Assembly: GCA_036378435.1 (NCBI GenBank)
Contig: DASUWK010000059.1
Location: 1-64,000 of the forward strand
DNA length: 64,000 nt
DNA from: DASUWK01 sp036378435
Lineage (GTDB): Bacteria > Chloroflexota > Dormibacteria > Dormibacterales > Dormibacteraceae
Direction: 5' to 3'
The position numbers were made by a program, and so were the translations under genes. Below, one piece after another: positions 26,285 through 35,172 of this stretch. Position 1 is the first letter of the stretch, and every line of letters begins with the position of its first letter. The notes under the pieces were generated by a model. It saw only the letters and a program-made list of their open reading frames with translations, did no database searches and was not told the DNA's origin.

Positions 26285-28861
26285 TTGAGAGACTTCTTCA
26301 ACCTGCGCGCGCGCAGGGCTCGAGTGGCTCTGGCACTCCTTGTATTGGTGCCTGGAGCCCTGGGCGCCGCGGCCGCGAACGCATACGCCACGAGCGGGTC
26401 CGTCAGGGTGGACCAGCAAGCCTACAACTGGGACGGCGCGCCCGCGCCGGACCCGAACACGCCTCCTGACGGCAACCTTCACGTCTCGATCGCCAACGGC
26501 ACGACCACCGCTCACGGCCTCATCCACATCAACTTCTCGGCGCTGCCGCAGAACGCTCAGATCAACGACCTGAACCTCGTCCTGACCGAAGACACCAGCA
26601 ATGTGAACGACACCGCCAGCGCGCAGGCGAACCAGCAGCCCGCTTTGGAGGCCTGCGTTTTGACGCAGCCGTTCACGACCTCGAACACGGGCGCCCCCTA
26701 CAGCTGCGACAAGTACCCGTCAGTGCCGGCCGACTTCGACGCCGCCAAGGGGACGTGGAGCATGAACCTGCAGGCGCTCGCCGCGACGTGGGACAAGATC
26801 GGCAACACCGGGGCGGCCATCGTCCCGGTCGCCGAGTCGCCGAATGGCGCCCACCAGGTGCCGGCCAGCACCGCGACCTGGTCGATCACCTTCATCCCGA
26901 GCAAGACGAAAGCCAGCGTCGACTACTCGCCGGGGTCGGCCTCGTCGTCGTCTTTCGAGTCGGCGGCGGGCCCGGCTCCAGCCCCGGCCCTGGCGGGAGG
27001 CGTGGCCCTGGCCGCGCCGCCGCCCCCCGTAGCGGTGCCGCCCGCGCCGAAGACCTCGACCGCGGCGCCGAGCACCCAGCAGGGGACCTCGTCTCAGGCG
27101 CCGAGCGGCGTCGTGCCGCTCAGCAAGATCGAGACCCAAAAGGCGTGGCTCGCCATCGCCATCGCGCTGGTGCTCCTCGCGGTGCTCTTGGTGGTCGGCG
27201 GCGCCGGGTTGAACCTGCTGCGGACCGGCTCGCTCAGCCTGGCCGGCGCGGGCTCAGCTCTGAGCGCGGCGTGGCCGCAGGTCGCGACGCCGGCGGCGGT
27301 CATCTTGATGGGCGCCGTGCTGGCGGGCGGCTTCTCAGGCCGGCTCGTCACGGTCGCGGCGCCGGGTTCCGCCATCGGCGCGGCGGGTAGTGGCGGCACC
27401 GCCGCCGGCGGAGCCTCCGGCCTGCCAGGCAGCGCGGGCGGCGCCGCAGGCGCGGGTGCGGCGGGCTCGGCGGGCGCTGCGGGGGCAACTGGGGCCGCGG
27501 GCACGGCCGGCGCGGGCGGAACCACGAGCTCGGGCGGGCCGCTGCCTGTCGGCGTGACGCCGACGACCGTCCGCATCGGCTTCTTCCACTCCAACAACGT
27601 GAACACCATCAACGAGGCCAACGGCATCCAGGGCCTCAACAACGTCGGGAACGGAGACGCCCAGGCGAACGCCATGGTCGACTGGATCAACAAGCACGGC
27701 GGCATCGCCGGACACAGGGTGCAGGCGGTGTTCGTCAACGAAGACGCGTCGAACACCGATCCCACCTACGGCCAGCAGCTGTGCACGACGATGACCGAGG
27801 ACGAGCAGGTCTTCGCGGTCATCGACGGCAACAACGAGGACACCAAGACGCTGCAGTGCTACGCCCAGCACCACACGCTGAACATCAACACAGGCCTGAG
27901 CCTCTTCAGCGAGAGCCAGCTGCGGCAGTGGCAGCCGTACGTCTGGGTTCCCGAAGGCCCGAGTCTCGACAGGAACCTGATCGAGACGCTGAGCGCGATC
28001 AGCCAGCGCGGCTTCTTCACGCCGCCGGACGCGGTGACGAAGATCAAGCCGGGTTTCGTGTTCCCCAACGACCCGGACACCCAGAACGTCGTGACCAACA
28101 CGGTCATCCCGTATCTGCATCAGTTGGGGTACAGCGACTCTCAGTTCGACCAGGTGTCGATCGACGTCTCGAGCGGCAACACGGGCGCCGTCCTCGCCCA
28201 GATCAACAACGCGGCTCTCAAGTTCGACACCGACAGCGTCAACCGGGTCTTCTTCGTCAACGACTCGGGCGCCGCGTTGTTCGCGTTCTTCGCACGCGAC
28301 GCCGACAACGAGCACTACGTGCCGCGCTACGGGCTCAACAGCCAGGACGGGCTCGACGCGACCGGCTACCTGGTGCCGGAGGAGCAGAAGGTCAACTCGA
28401 TCTCGGTCGGCTACTGGCCCTGGGCGGACACATCGACCGTGAACAGCTCCGGCTTCCCGAACGGCGCTTCGGAGTCGGCGTGCTACCAGATCATGAACCA
28501 GCACGGCATCTACAGCGCCGAGCCGAAGGGCAAGGAGCGGGACGGCGAGGGCATGCTCACGATCGAGTGGACGTGTGATGCCCTGTGGACGCTGTATTAC
28601 GGGGCCGCCCAACTAGGCCAGAACCTGAGCGCAGCCAATGTCTCGGCGGCCATCCAGGGGCTCGGCAACAGCTTCCAGCAGTCCGACACCTATTTCGGCT
28701 ACACGCTCTTCGGCCCGCGTCACCTCGACGGCGTGGACTACTACCGCTACATCAGGTTCGACCCGAGCTGCACCACCGGGTACGACGGCGGCACCGGCAG
28801 CCCGCCCCAGGGCTGCTTCAAATACGACGGGACCGCCACCTACAAATCGCCGGAGGTCTAG
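26285..28861 (+). CDS. Membrane-anchored Liv-type substrate-binding protein fused to an N-terminal beta domain
   Basis: 858 residues from a TTG at 26285, chosen because it gives a clean signal sequence (LRARRARVALALLVLVPGALGAAAANA). Order: secreted beta-rich domain resembling DNRLRE-type modules (~38-218), Pro/Ala/Ser linker, one TM (~288-310), a second hydrophobic segment (~333-358), a Gly/Ala-rich linker (~360-415), then a type I periplasmic-binding domain of the branched-chain amino acid class (~420-858; VRIGFFHSNNVNT, VDWINKHGGIAGHRVQAVF). It binds the ligand for the transporter encoded downstream. It is first in a four-gene operon. The N-terminal domain assignment is moderate. Confidence 0.88.
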   Translation: MRDFFNLRARRARVALALLVLVPGALGAAAANAYATSGSVRVDQQAYNWDGAPAPDPNTPPDGNLHVSIANGTTTAHGLIHINFSALPQNAQINDLNLVLTEDTSNVNDTASAQANQQPALEACVLTQPFTTSNTGAPYSCDKYPSVPADFDAAKGTWSMNLQALAATWDKIGNTGAAIVPVAESPNGAHQVPASTATWSITFIPSKTKASVDYSPGSASSSSFESAAGPAPAPALAGGVALAAPPPPVAVPPAPKTSTAAPSTQQGTSSQAPSGVVPLSKIETQKAWLAIAIALVLLAVLLVVGGAGLNLLRTGSLSLAGAGSALSAAWPQVATPAAVILMGAVLAGGFSGRLVTVAAPGSAIGAAGSGGTAAGGASGLPGSAGGAAGAGAAGSAGAAGATGAAGTAGAGGTTSSGGPLPVGVTPTTVRIGFFHSNNVNTINEANGIQGLNNVGNGDAQANAMVDWINKHGGIAGHRVQAVFVNEDASNTDPTYGQQLCTTMTEDEQVFAVIDGNNEDTKTLQCYAQHHTLNINTGLSLFSESQLRQWQPYVWVPEGPSLDRNLIETLSAISQRGFFTPPDAVTKIKPGFVFPNDPDTQNVVTNTVIPYLHQLGYSDSQFDQVSIDVSSGNTGAVLAQINNAALKFDTDSVNRVFFVNDSGAALFAFFARDADNEHYVPRYGLNSQDGLDATGYLVPEEQKVNSISVGYWPWADTSTVNSSGFPNGASESACYQIMNQHGIYSAEPKGKERDGEGMLTIEWTCDALWTLYYGAAQLGQNLSAANVSAAIQGLGNSFQQSDTYFGYTLFGPRHLDGVDYYRYIRFDPSCTTGYDGGTGSPPQGCFKYDGTATYKSPEV

Positions 28862-28862
28862 G

Positions 28863-29312
28863 GTCGCGACCCTGGCGCTGCGGCGCCTGTGGGCGATTCC
28901 GCTCGCAGCCTCGCTGCTGTTCGCTGCCGGCTGCCAATCCCAGCTGCTCTTTCGCAACGACCACCGCATCACGATCGTCTCGCCCGGCGACTTCAGCCAT
29001 GTCAAGGCGCCGGTGACGATCCGCTGGGAGACGCGTGATTTCGAGGCGCCGGCAGACGGCCACTTCGAGGTCTTCGTCGACCGCGACCCGCAGCCGCCGG
29101 GCGAGAGCCTGCAGAGCTACTTCTCGGGGCAGAGCCAGCAGTACATCTGGACGACCGACCAGACGACCTTTCGAATCCCCTACTTTCCGCTGCCCGACCC
29201 GAACGCGCCGAAGCAGGAGCAGGAGCATCACATGGTGACGGTCATCATCGTGGACCCGCAGGGACGTCGCATCACGGAGACGTCCGGGTTCGTGGAGTTC
29301 TACCTCACGTGA
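28863..29312 (+). CDS. Lipoprotein of the Liv-type operon, apparent GTC start
   Basis: 149 residues. Residues 1-23 form a lipoprotein signal (LALRRLWAIPLAASLLFAAGC, lipobox AAGC), followed by an Ig-like or beta-sandwich domain (ITIVSPGDFSHVKAPVTIRW). The only in-frame ATG/GTG/TTG codons are far upstream inside the binding-protein gene or absent. GGAGGT at 28852-28857 sits five bases before GTC at 28863, an ideal spacing. It lies immediately after the upstream TAG. The next gene starts in its stop (GTGA). Possibly an accessory to the binding protein. Confidence 0.75.
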   Translation, partial: VATLALRRLWAIPLAASLLFAAGCQSQLLFRNDHRITIVSPGDFSHVKAPVTIRWETRDFEAPADGHFEVFVDRDPQPPGESLQSYFSGQSQQYIWTTDQTTFRIPYFPLPDPNAPKQEQEHHMVTVIIVDPQGRRITETSGFVEFYLT

Positions 29313-31552
29313 ACGACGTCCAGATCGAGGAGCAGCGATCCATCGAGGAGATAGAGCAGGCGCGGACCTCGCTGCGGCAGGTCGGTCGCGCGGCGATGGG
29401 CGTCTCGGGCAAGGACGAGGCCGCGCCATTTTGGCGGACGCTGCGCCAGCACCAGCTGAGCGTCTACACGCTCGTCGCGATCGGCCTTCTGGTCATCGTC
29501 GACCAGTTCCAGGACAACGGCTTCTACATCCTGGGGCCCGAGATAAGCCGCGGCCTGGGCATGCCGCGCCAGCTGATCGGCCTATTCACGGTCACCGCGG
29601 GGTTCTCGCTCGCCGTCGCATCGCTGCCGCTGGCCTGGTTCGTGGAGCGCAAGCCGCGTCGAGGCGTGGTCGCGATCGTCACCGGCATGGGCTGGGCCCT
29701 CGTCACCCTCTTCACCGGGTTCGTGACGAGCCCGTGGGCCCTGCTGGGCGTGCTCGTCGCGGACGGCGTGACCAGCGGCTCGGTACTCGCGATTCACGGG
29801 CCACTGCTCAGCGACACCTACCCACCGAGCATCCGCAGCCGGGTGCTGTCCGGCTACAGCACGTTCGTCTGGGCAGGGGCGATCATCGCGCCGCTCATGG
29901 TCTTCTGGCTCACGGGTCCGCTCGACTTCACGTGGCGCGGGACGTTCTTGATCATGGGTCTGATCTGCTGCGGCGCGGCGCTCTTCGCGCTGCGCCTCAA
30001 GGACCCCGGCTTCGGGCGCTGGGACACCCAGGAGCTACGCGAGGTCGTCCGGCGCGAGGAGCATCGCAGCGAGGAAGGCCTGCAGCAGAGCGAATACGAG
30101 CTGCACTTCTTCGAGATCGCCAGGCGCCTCTTCATGGTGCCGACGCTGCGCCGGATCTTCTATTCCGCCGCGGTCTACGGCATGATGACCGTCCCGCTCA
30201 ACACCTACTTCGTCTTCTTCCTCGAGGACAAGTGGGGCCTTGGACCGTCGCAGCGTGCGCTCTTCTTCGCGGGGACCCCGGTCTTCGCGATCGCCGTGAT
30301 CTTCCTGCTGAGCCGGTACGGCGACCGCCTCCTGAGCTCGGATCCGGCGCGTCTGTTTCGCCTCGCCTCGGTGATGCAGGCGCTCGGGATGGTGAGCTTG
30401 CTGGTGTCGGTCGCGGCGCCGGTGTTCCCGCTGGTTTTCATCTTTTTCGGCTTGACCTCAGCGTTCATCGCGACGCTCGTTCCTCTCGCGCGCACGGCTT
30501 ATTACTCGGTGCTGCGGCCGCAGATGCGGCCTCACGTCGCGGCTCTAGAGGGCATCTTCCTGACCGGCGTGGGAGGCATCGCCGGGGCGATCCTGCTCGG
30601 CGGCATCTCGGTCAAGTACGGCACCGTTGGCGCCCTGGTCGCAACGATCCCGTTCGGGCTCATCTCAGCGCTGGTGCTGCGCAGCGCCGCCAAGACGGTG
30701 AACGGAGATCTCGACCACACGGTGGAGGAGCTGCTCGAGGAGGAGGAGCTGCAAGCGCTGAAGGCGCGTGGGGTGCGGCTGCCGATGCTGTCTTGCCGCA
30801 GCATCGACTTCGCCTACGACCAGCTCCAGGTCCTGTTCGGCGTCGACTTCACTGTCGACGACGGCGAGATGGTGGCGCTGCTCGGCACGAACGGCGCCGG
30901 CAAGTCGACTCTGCTCCGCGTCATCAGCGGCCTCGGCCTGCCGACGCGAGGGAGCGTTCGCTACCGCGGCGCCGACATCACCTATCTCGACCCCGAGCGC
31001 AGGGTGGGCCTCGGCATCACCCAGGTCCCGGGCGGCCGCGCTGTGTTCAGCGGCATGTCGGTGCTCGACAACCTGCGCGTCTTCGGGCACCTTCACGGCG
31101 GGCAGCGGCGGCTGGTCGAGCGGGGCATCGAAGAGAGCCTCGCGGCGTTCCCGCGGCTGGCCGAGCGGCGTCACCAGCCGGCGGGGGTGCTGAGCGGCGG
31201 CGAGCAGCAGATGCTCGGCCTGGCCAAGGCCTTCATGCTCAAACCGCAGCTGCTGCTCATCGACGAGCTCTCACTCGGCCTGGCGCCGAAGGTGGTCGCG
31301 GAGCTGCTGGAGATGGTGCGCCGCATCAACCAGTCGGGCACCGCCGTCGTTCTGGTCGAGCAGTCGGTGAACGTCGCGCTGACCCTGGTCGAGCACGCCT
31401 ACTTCATGGAGAAGGGGGAGATCAGGTTCGACGGGAAAGCCGCTGACCTCCTCGACCGCCCTGACCTTCTGCGCTCGGTGTTCCTCGAAGGCGCCACCGG
31501 CGCCGGAGGCAACGGGCGCGGCCGGCCGGCCGCGGTGAAGGAGCTGCCGTAG
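29309..31552 (+). CDS. MFS transporter fused to a LivF-type ABC ATPase
   Basis: 747 residues from a GTG in the GTGA overlap. Residues ~45-460 form a 12-helix MFS domain (VDQFQDNGFYILGPEISRGLG near helix 1). Residues ~493-745 are a LivF-type nucleotide-binding domain with Walker A GTNGAGKST, signature LSGGEQQM, Walker B LLLIDELSLGLAP and the H-loop replaced by Q in VVLVEQS, as is usual in LivF. MFS-LivF fusions are known in some actinobacteria. The neighbouring protein supplies LivH, LivM and LivG, so the ATPase half completes an ABC transporter. How the MFS half contributes is unknown. Confidence 0.9.
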   Translation: MNDVQIEEQRSIEEIEQARTSLRQVGRAAMGVSGKDEAAPFWRTLRQHQLSVYTLVAIGLLVIVDQFQDNGFYILGPEISRGLGMPRQLIGLFTVTAGFSLAVASLPLAWFVERKPRRGVVAIVTGMGWALVTLFTGFVTSPWALLGVLVADGVTSGSVLAIHGPLLSDTYPPSIRSRVLSGYSTFVWAGAIIAPLMVFWLTGPLDFTWRGTFLIMGLICCGAALFALRLKDPGFGRWDTQELREVVRREEHRSEEGLQQSEYELHFFEIARRLFMVPTLRRIFYSAAVYGMMTVPLNTYFVFFLEDKWGLGPSQRALFFAGTPVFAIAVIFLLSRYGDRLLSSDPARLFRLASVMQALGMVSLLVSVAAPVFPLVFIFFGLTSAFIATLVPLARTAYYSVLRPQMRPHVAALEGIFLTGVGGIAGAILLGGISVKYGTVGALVATIPFGLISALVLRSAAKTVNGDLDHTVEELLEEEELQALKARGVRLPMLSCRSIDFAYDQLQVLFGVDFTVDDGEMVALLGTNGAGKSTLLRVISGLGLPTRGSVRYRGADITYLDPERRVGLGITQVPGGRAVFSGMSVLDNLRVFGHLHGGQRRLVERGIEESLAAFPRLAERRHQPAGVLSGGEQQMLGLAKAFMLKPQLLLIDELSLGLAPKVVAELLEMVRRINQSGTAVVLVEQSVNVALTLVEHAYFMEKGEIRFDGKAADLLDRPDLLRSVFLEGATGAGGNGRGRPAAVKELP

Positions 31553-34428
31553 TGGGCGCTCTCGCCAACCACACCTTCTACGTCGGCACCTTCCAGCTCC
31601 CGGTGGCCGTCATGTTCCTCGGCCTGCTGATCGGTCTCACCTACGGCCTGCTGGCCGTCGGCCTCGTGCTCGTCTTCCGCACCAATCGGATCATCAACTT
31701 CGCCCACGGGGAGATCGGCGCCTTCGCCGGCACCGCCGTGGGCACGATGGTGCTCAGAGGTCACGTCCCCTACTGGGCGGCATTCCCGGTCGGCCTGGTG
31801 ATCGGGGCGCTAGTGGGCGGCGTCGTCGAGGTGATCGTCGTGCGCCGTCTGCGCCGAGCGCCACGGGTGATGAGCATCGTCGCCACCCTGGGAGTCGCGA
31901 CAGTTCTTTTCGGCCTGGAGAACCTGATCAGCCCCGAGGCGCGCGCAGGCTCGGTATTTCCTCAGCCGCCGTTCCTCCCCAGCTTCATGGTTGGCAAGCT
32001 GGTCGTCTCGCCGACCTACACCGGCATGCTCGTCCTGAGCCCCATCGTGGTCCTGGGCCTAGCCGGATTCCTCCGCTGGAGCCGCTTCGGCCGGGCGCTG
32101 CGTGCCTCGTCCATCAACACCGACGCCGCCCGGCTCGCCGGCATCTACGCCGGCCGCATGTCGACGCTGGCGTGGATGATCGCGGGCGCGATCTCCGCCT
32201 TCACCGCGATCCTGGTGCTGCCGACCTACGGCTTCACTGGCGCAGAGAGCTTCGGGCCGAGCGCCGTCCTGCGTGCGCTCGCGCCGGCTGTGCTCGCCAG
32301 GATGACGAACCTGCCGGTGGCGCTGGCGGGCGGCATAGTGATCGGCGAGGTCGAGCAGCTGACGCTGTGGAACTACGCCAACGGCAGCGCGCTGGACCTG
32401 GTCCTCTTCCTGTTCATCGTCGTGGCCCTGATCGTCCAGCCGCGCTTCGCCTCGCGCGGCGAGGAGAAGGGAAGCTGGACGGCGGTCCAGGGCTGGCGGC
32501 CGCTGCCGGAGGTCTACCGCAAGGTGTTCCTGATCCGGAACCTCGGCCGGATCAGCGCGGTCGTGTTTCTCGTTCTCGCGCTGTTGGCCCCGCGCTGGCT
32601 GGGCTTCGGCCAGACGTTCGCCCTCTCTGGCATCTTCTCCTATGCCATCGCGGGGCTCTCGCTCGGAGTTATCACGGGCCTCGCAGGCCAGCTCTCGCTC
32701 GGCCAGTTCGCTCTCGCGGGAATCGGTGCCTGGACCGCCTGGTTCGCGGCGGAGCAGTCGGGCAACTACGTCCTCGGCGTCCTCTTCGGCGGCTTGGCGG
32801 GCGCCGTCGCCTCGATGCTCATCGGCCTGCCGGCGCTGCGAATTCGCGGGCTGATGCTCGCGGTGACGACGCTTGCCTTCGCGTTCATGACGCAGGGCTG
32901 GCTGCTGCGTCAAAAGTGGGCCCTCGGCGATGGCGTCATCCCAAGCCACGTCGTCATCTTCAACACCGAGCTCACGACCAAGAGCTACTACTACTTCGCG
33001 CTGGCCTTCCTGCTGCTCGCGATCTGGCTCAGCGCCAACATCCGGCGCGGCGGGCTCGGACGCATCTTCATCGCGCTCCGAGACAACCCGGAGAACGCGC
33101 GCGCTTTCTCGATCGCGGCCACCGGCAGGCTGCTGCAGGCGTTCGCGGTCGCAGGCTTCCTGGCCGGCGTCGCGGGCGGCATCTTCGCGTACGCGCAGTC
33201 CGAGATCACGTACGCGACGTTCCGGCCGGACGTCAGCATCAACCTGGTTGCCATGTCGGTGCTGGGAGGGCTGGGCATCTTGATCGGGCCTCTCATCGGG
33301 GCGCTCTATGTCTTCGGCCTGCCGGACATCGTCGGCACGGCCAACTTCGACGCCGTCGCGCTGGCGATCTCAACGATCGGGTGGCTGCTGCTCGTCCTCT
33401 ACGTGCCCGGCGGGCTCGCCGCCGTGATCGCTCCCCTGCGGGACCGGCTCGCCGACCGCCTCGCCGCCTGGAACGGAATCGACGTGCGCGCAGCCCGCGC
33501 CGACCCCACCGCAACGCTCGGCGAAGCCGTGTCCCCGCCCAAGCTGGAAGCCCTGCGAGTCGTCACGCAGGCGACCGACGGCGGAGCCATGGCCGAGCAG
33601 CTGCTGACGGCCACCAGCCTGTTCAAACGTTACGGCGGGGTCGTGGCGGTCGACGACGTGAGCGCCGTCGTGACCGAGGGCGAGATCGTCGGTCTCATCG
33701 GACCCAACGGTGCGGGCAAGACGACCTTCTTCGAGCTGCTCTCCGGCTTCGCGCGTCCGGATGCGGGCTCGATCACCTATGCCGGGCGCACGCTCTCGCG
33801 CTCGCTCCGCTTGGGGCCGCTCCACTACCAGTTCAACGAGCCGCCCGAAGGCAGGGCCAAGGTCGGGCTGATCCGCTCTTTCCAGGACGCTGCACTGTTC
33901 CCGACTCTGACCGTCCTCGAGGTCGTGCAGCTGGCCATGGAACGCAAGCACCCCAGCCAGCTGCTGCAGGAGGCCACCGGCTCCACGTTGAAAGAACGGG
34001 TGCGCCGCACGCGGGCGCGCGAGCTGATCGGCGCCATGGGCCTCGACCCCTACCGGCTGAAGCAGGTCCGCGAGCTGTCGACCGGCACTCGCCGCATAGT
34101 GGAGATCACGTCCCTACTGGCCCTGGAGCCCCGCCTCCTGCTGCTCGACGAGCCGTCATCAGGCATCGCCCAGAGAGAGACGGAAGCGCTCGGCGTGCTG
34201 CTGCGGCGCCTGCGTGACGAGGTCGGGATCACGCTCTTCGTGATCGAGCACGACATCCCGCTGATCATGGGCCTGGCGGATCGCATCATCGCGATGGAGT
34301 CGGGGCACGTCATCGCCGCCGGCAGCCCGCGCGAGGTACGCGAGGACCCGACGGTGATCGAGTCCTACCTCGGCGGGGACGTCGCCGCCATCCAGCGCTC
34401 GGGCCTGGTCACGGCCGCCGCGACCTAG
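31552..34428 (+). CDS. Fused LivH-LivM-LivG branched-chain amino acid-type ABC transporter
   Basis: 958 residues; the GTG shares one base with the upstream TAG. LivH-like permease ~1-303 (TNRIINFAHGEIGAFAG), LivM-like permease ~330-650 (GLAGQLSLGQFALAGIGAW), LivG-like ATPase ~680-950 with Walker A GPNGAGKTT, degenerate signature LSTGTRRI and Walker B LLLLDEPSSGIAQ. A second protein of the same plan is at 48912-51755. The transporter imports branched-chain amino acids or similar small carboxylates or amides; the specificity is inferred from the family only. Confidence 0.93.
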   Translation: MGALANHTFYVGTFQLPVAVMFLGLLIGLTYGLLAVGLVLVFRTNRIINFAHGEIGAFAGTAVGTMVLRGHVPYWAAFPVGLVIGALVGGVVEVIVVRRLRRAPRVMSIVATLGVATVLFGLENLISPEARAGSVFPQPPFLPSFMVGKLVVSPTYTGMLVLSPIVVLGLAGFLRWSRFGRALRASSINTDAARLAGIYAGRMSTLAWMIAGAISAFTAILVLPTYGFTGAESFGPSAVLRALAPAVLARMTNLPVALAGGIVIGEVEQLTLWNYANGSALDLVLFLFIVVALIVQPRFASRGEEKGSWTAVQGWRPLPEVYRKVFLIRNLGRISAVVFLVLALLAPRWLGFGQTFALSGIFSYAIAGLSLGVITGLAGQLSLGQFALAGIGAWTAWFAAEQSGNYVLGVLFGGLAGAVASMLIGLPALRIRGLMLAVTTLAFAFMTQGWLLRQKWALGDGVIPSHVVIFNTELTTKSYYYFALAFLLLAIWLSANIRRGGLGRIFIALRDNPENARAFSIAATGRLLQAFAVAGFLAGVAGGIFAYAQSEITYATFRPDVSINLVAMSVLGGLGILIGPLIGALYVFGLPDIVGTANFDAVALAISTIGWLLLVLYVPGGLAAVIAPLRDRLADRLAAWNGIDVRAARADPTATLGEAVSPPKLEALRVVTQATDGGAMAEQLLTATSLFKRYGGVVAVDDVSAVVTEGEIVGLIGPNGAGKTTFFELLSGFARPDAGSITYAGRTLSRSLRLGPLHYQFNEPPEGRAKVGLIRSFQDAALFPTLTVLEVVQLAMERKHPSQLLQEATGSTLKERVRRTRARELIGAMGLDPYRLKQVRELSTGTRRIVEITSLLALEPRLLLLDEPSSGIAQRETEALGVLLRRLRDEVGITLFVIEHDIPLIMGLADRIIAMESGHVIAAGSPREVREDPTVIESYLGGDVAAIQRSGLVTAAAT

Positions 34429-34435
34429 CGCTCGA

Positions 34436-34506
34436 ACCAGGCCTCCGGCGGCGCCGGCCTGGTACTGCGAGCTCTTTCACCAGGCCTCCGCCGGCGCCGG
34501 CCTGAT
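34436..34506. repeat. Twin palindromes D (centres 43 bp apart)
   Basis: Two 28-base units, 34436-34463 and 34479-34506, identical at all but two positions by eye, each with arms ACCAGGCC / GGCCTG. Centres 34449.5 and 34492.5. They follow the LivHMG stop and end just before the stop of the convergent small gene, a position suited to a bidirectional terminator. The core is related to locus E. Confidence 0.8.
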
Positions 34507-34509
34507 GCC

Positions 34510-34872
34510 TTACGACGCTGGCCCGAGAATCTGGCGCCGAAGGCCCTCAGCCTGCGCTTCCGCGTCCTCCATGCCCACCGCCACCCGTCGCCAGTCGCCG
34601 CCACTGCACTCGATCACCAGCATCGGATGCGGGCCCACGACGGCCCAGAACTCGCGGCCCTGCGCGTCGACGTAAGTCCCAGCGTGCACGAGGCCCGGTA
34701 CCCCGGTGCCCGGTAGCCGCAGCCCGCGGGGATGGATCACTTCGAACGGTACTGCTTCGATGCTCTCGATGTTCCCGACATCGATCGCCACATCGTCGTG
34801 CAATGAGAGCAGGCCCTCCCAGGTGCCGAGCTCGATGTCGAGCTCGCCGCCACGGATCACAACCCGCGCCAC
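34510..34872 (-). CDS. Hypothetical protein, possible bacterial PH-like domain
   Basis: 120 residues from a GTG. A soluble alpha/beta protein (VVIRGGELDIELGTWEGLLSLHDDVAIDVGNIESIEAV, then FWAVVGPHPMLVIECSGGDWRRVAVGM). The strand pattern with a late aromatic turn and terminal helix (MEDAEAQAEGLRRQI) resembles small bacterial PH-like proteins, a weak suggestion. No family is firmly recognised. It lies 10 bp downstream of a 25-codon frame (34882-34959) and an M55 fragment. Confidence 0.6.
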   Translation of the reverse strand: MARVVIRGGELDIELGTWEGLLSLHDDVAIDVGNIESIEAVPFEVIHPRGLRLPGTGVPGLVHAGTYVDAQGREFWAVVGPHPMLVIECSGGDWRRVAVGMEDAEAQAEGLRRQILGPAS

Positions 34873-34955
34873 GACTGACGGTCAGCCGCCGCTGCTCGGG
34901 CGGTAGACCGAAACCTCCGCGAACGACTTCCACGCCGTCCACCAGTCCGGGCCGG

Positions 34956-35162
34956 TCACGCGGATTCGTCGCCGCCGGCGCTGTGCCAGTCCATCACCCA
35001 GACGTCGTCGGCGCCGCCATCGAACGCGCCCTTGATCGCGGCGTTGATGTCGGCCGTGTAGAGCCGGCGCCCCTCCTCGTATATCGGCTGGCCGGCGACG
35101 ACCTGCTCCCAGCGGACGATGCCGGAGATCCCCTCCCTGTCGCAGATGGTCAGGACGCGCAA
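34956..35162 (-). pseudogene. N-terminal fragment of an M55 D-aminopeptidase (DppA-like)
   Basis: 68 residues from a TTG with GAAGGAG five bases upstream. The sequence matches the start of M55 peptidases: TICDREGISGIVRWEQV, then EEGRRLYTADINAAIKGAFDGGA and VMDWHSAGG. M55 proteins are about 270 residues, so ~200 residues including most metal ligands are missing. The stop is followed at once (GTGA) by a 25-codon frame reading VTGPDWWTAWKSFAEVSVYR, which may be what is left of the C-terminus after an internal deletion. It could also be a short functional remnant, but catalysis is not expected. Confidence 0.7.
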
Positions 35163-35172
35163 GTCAACTCCT

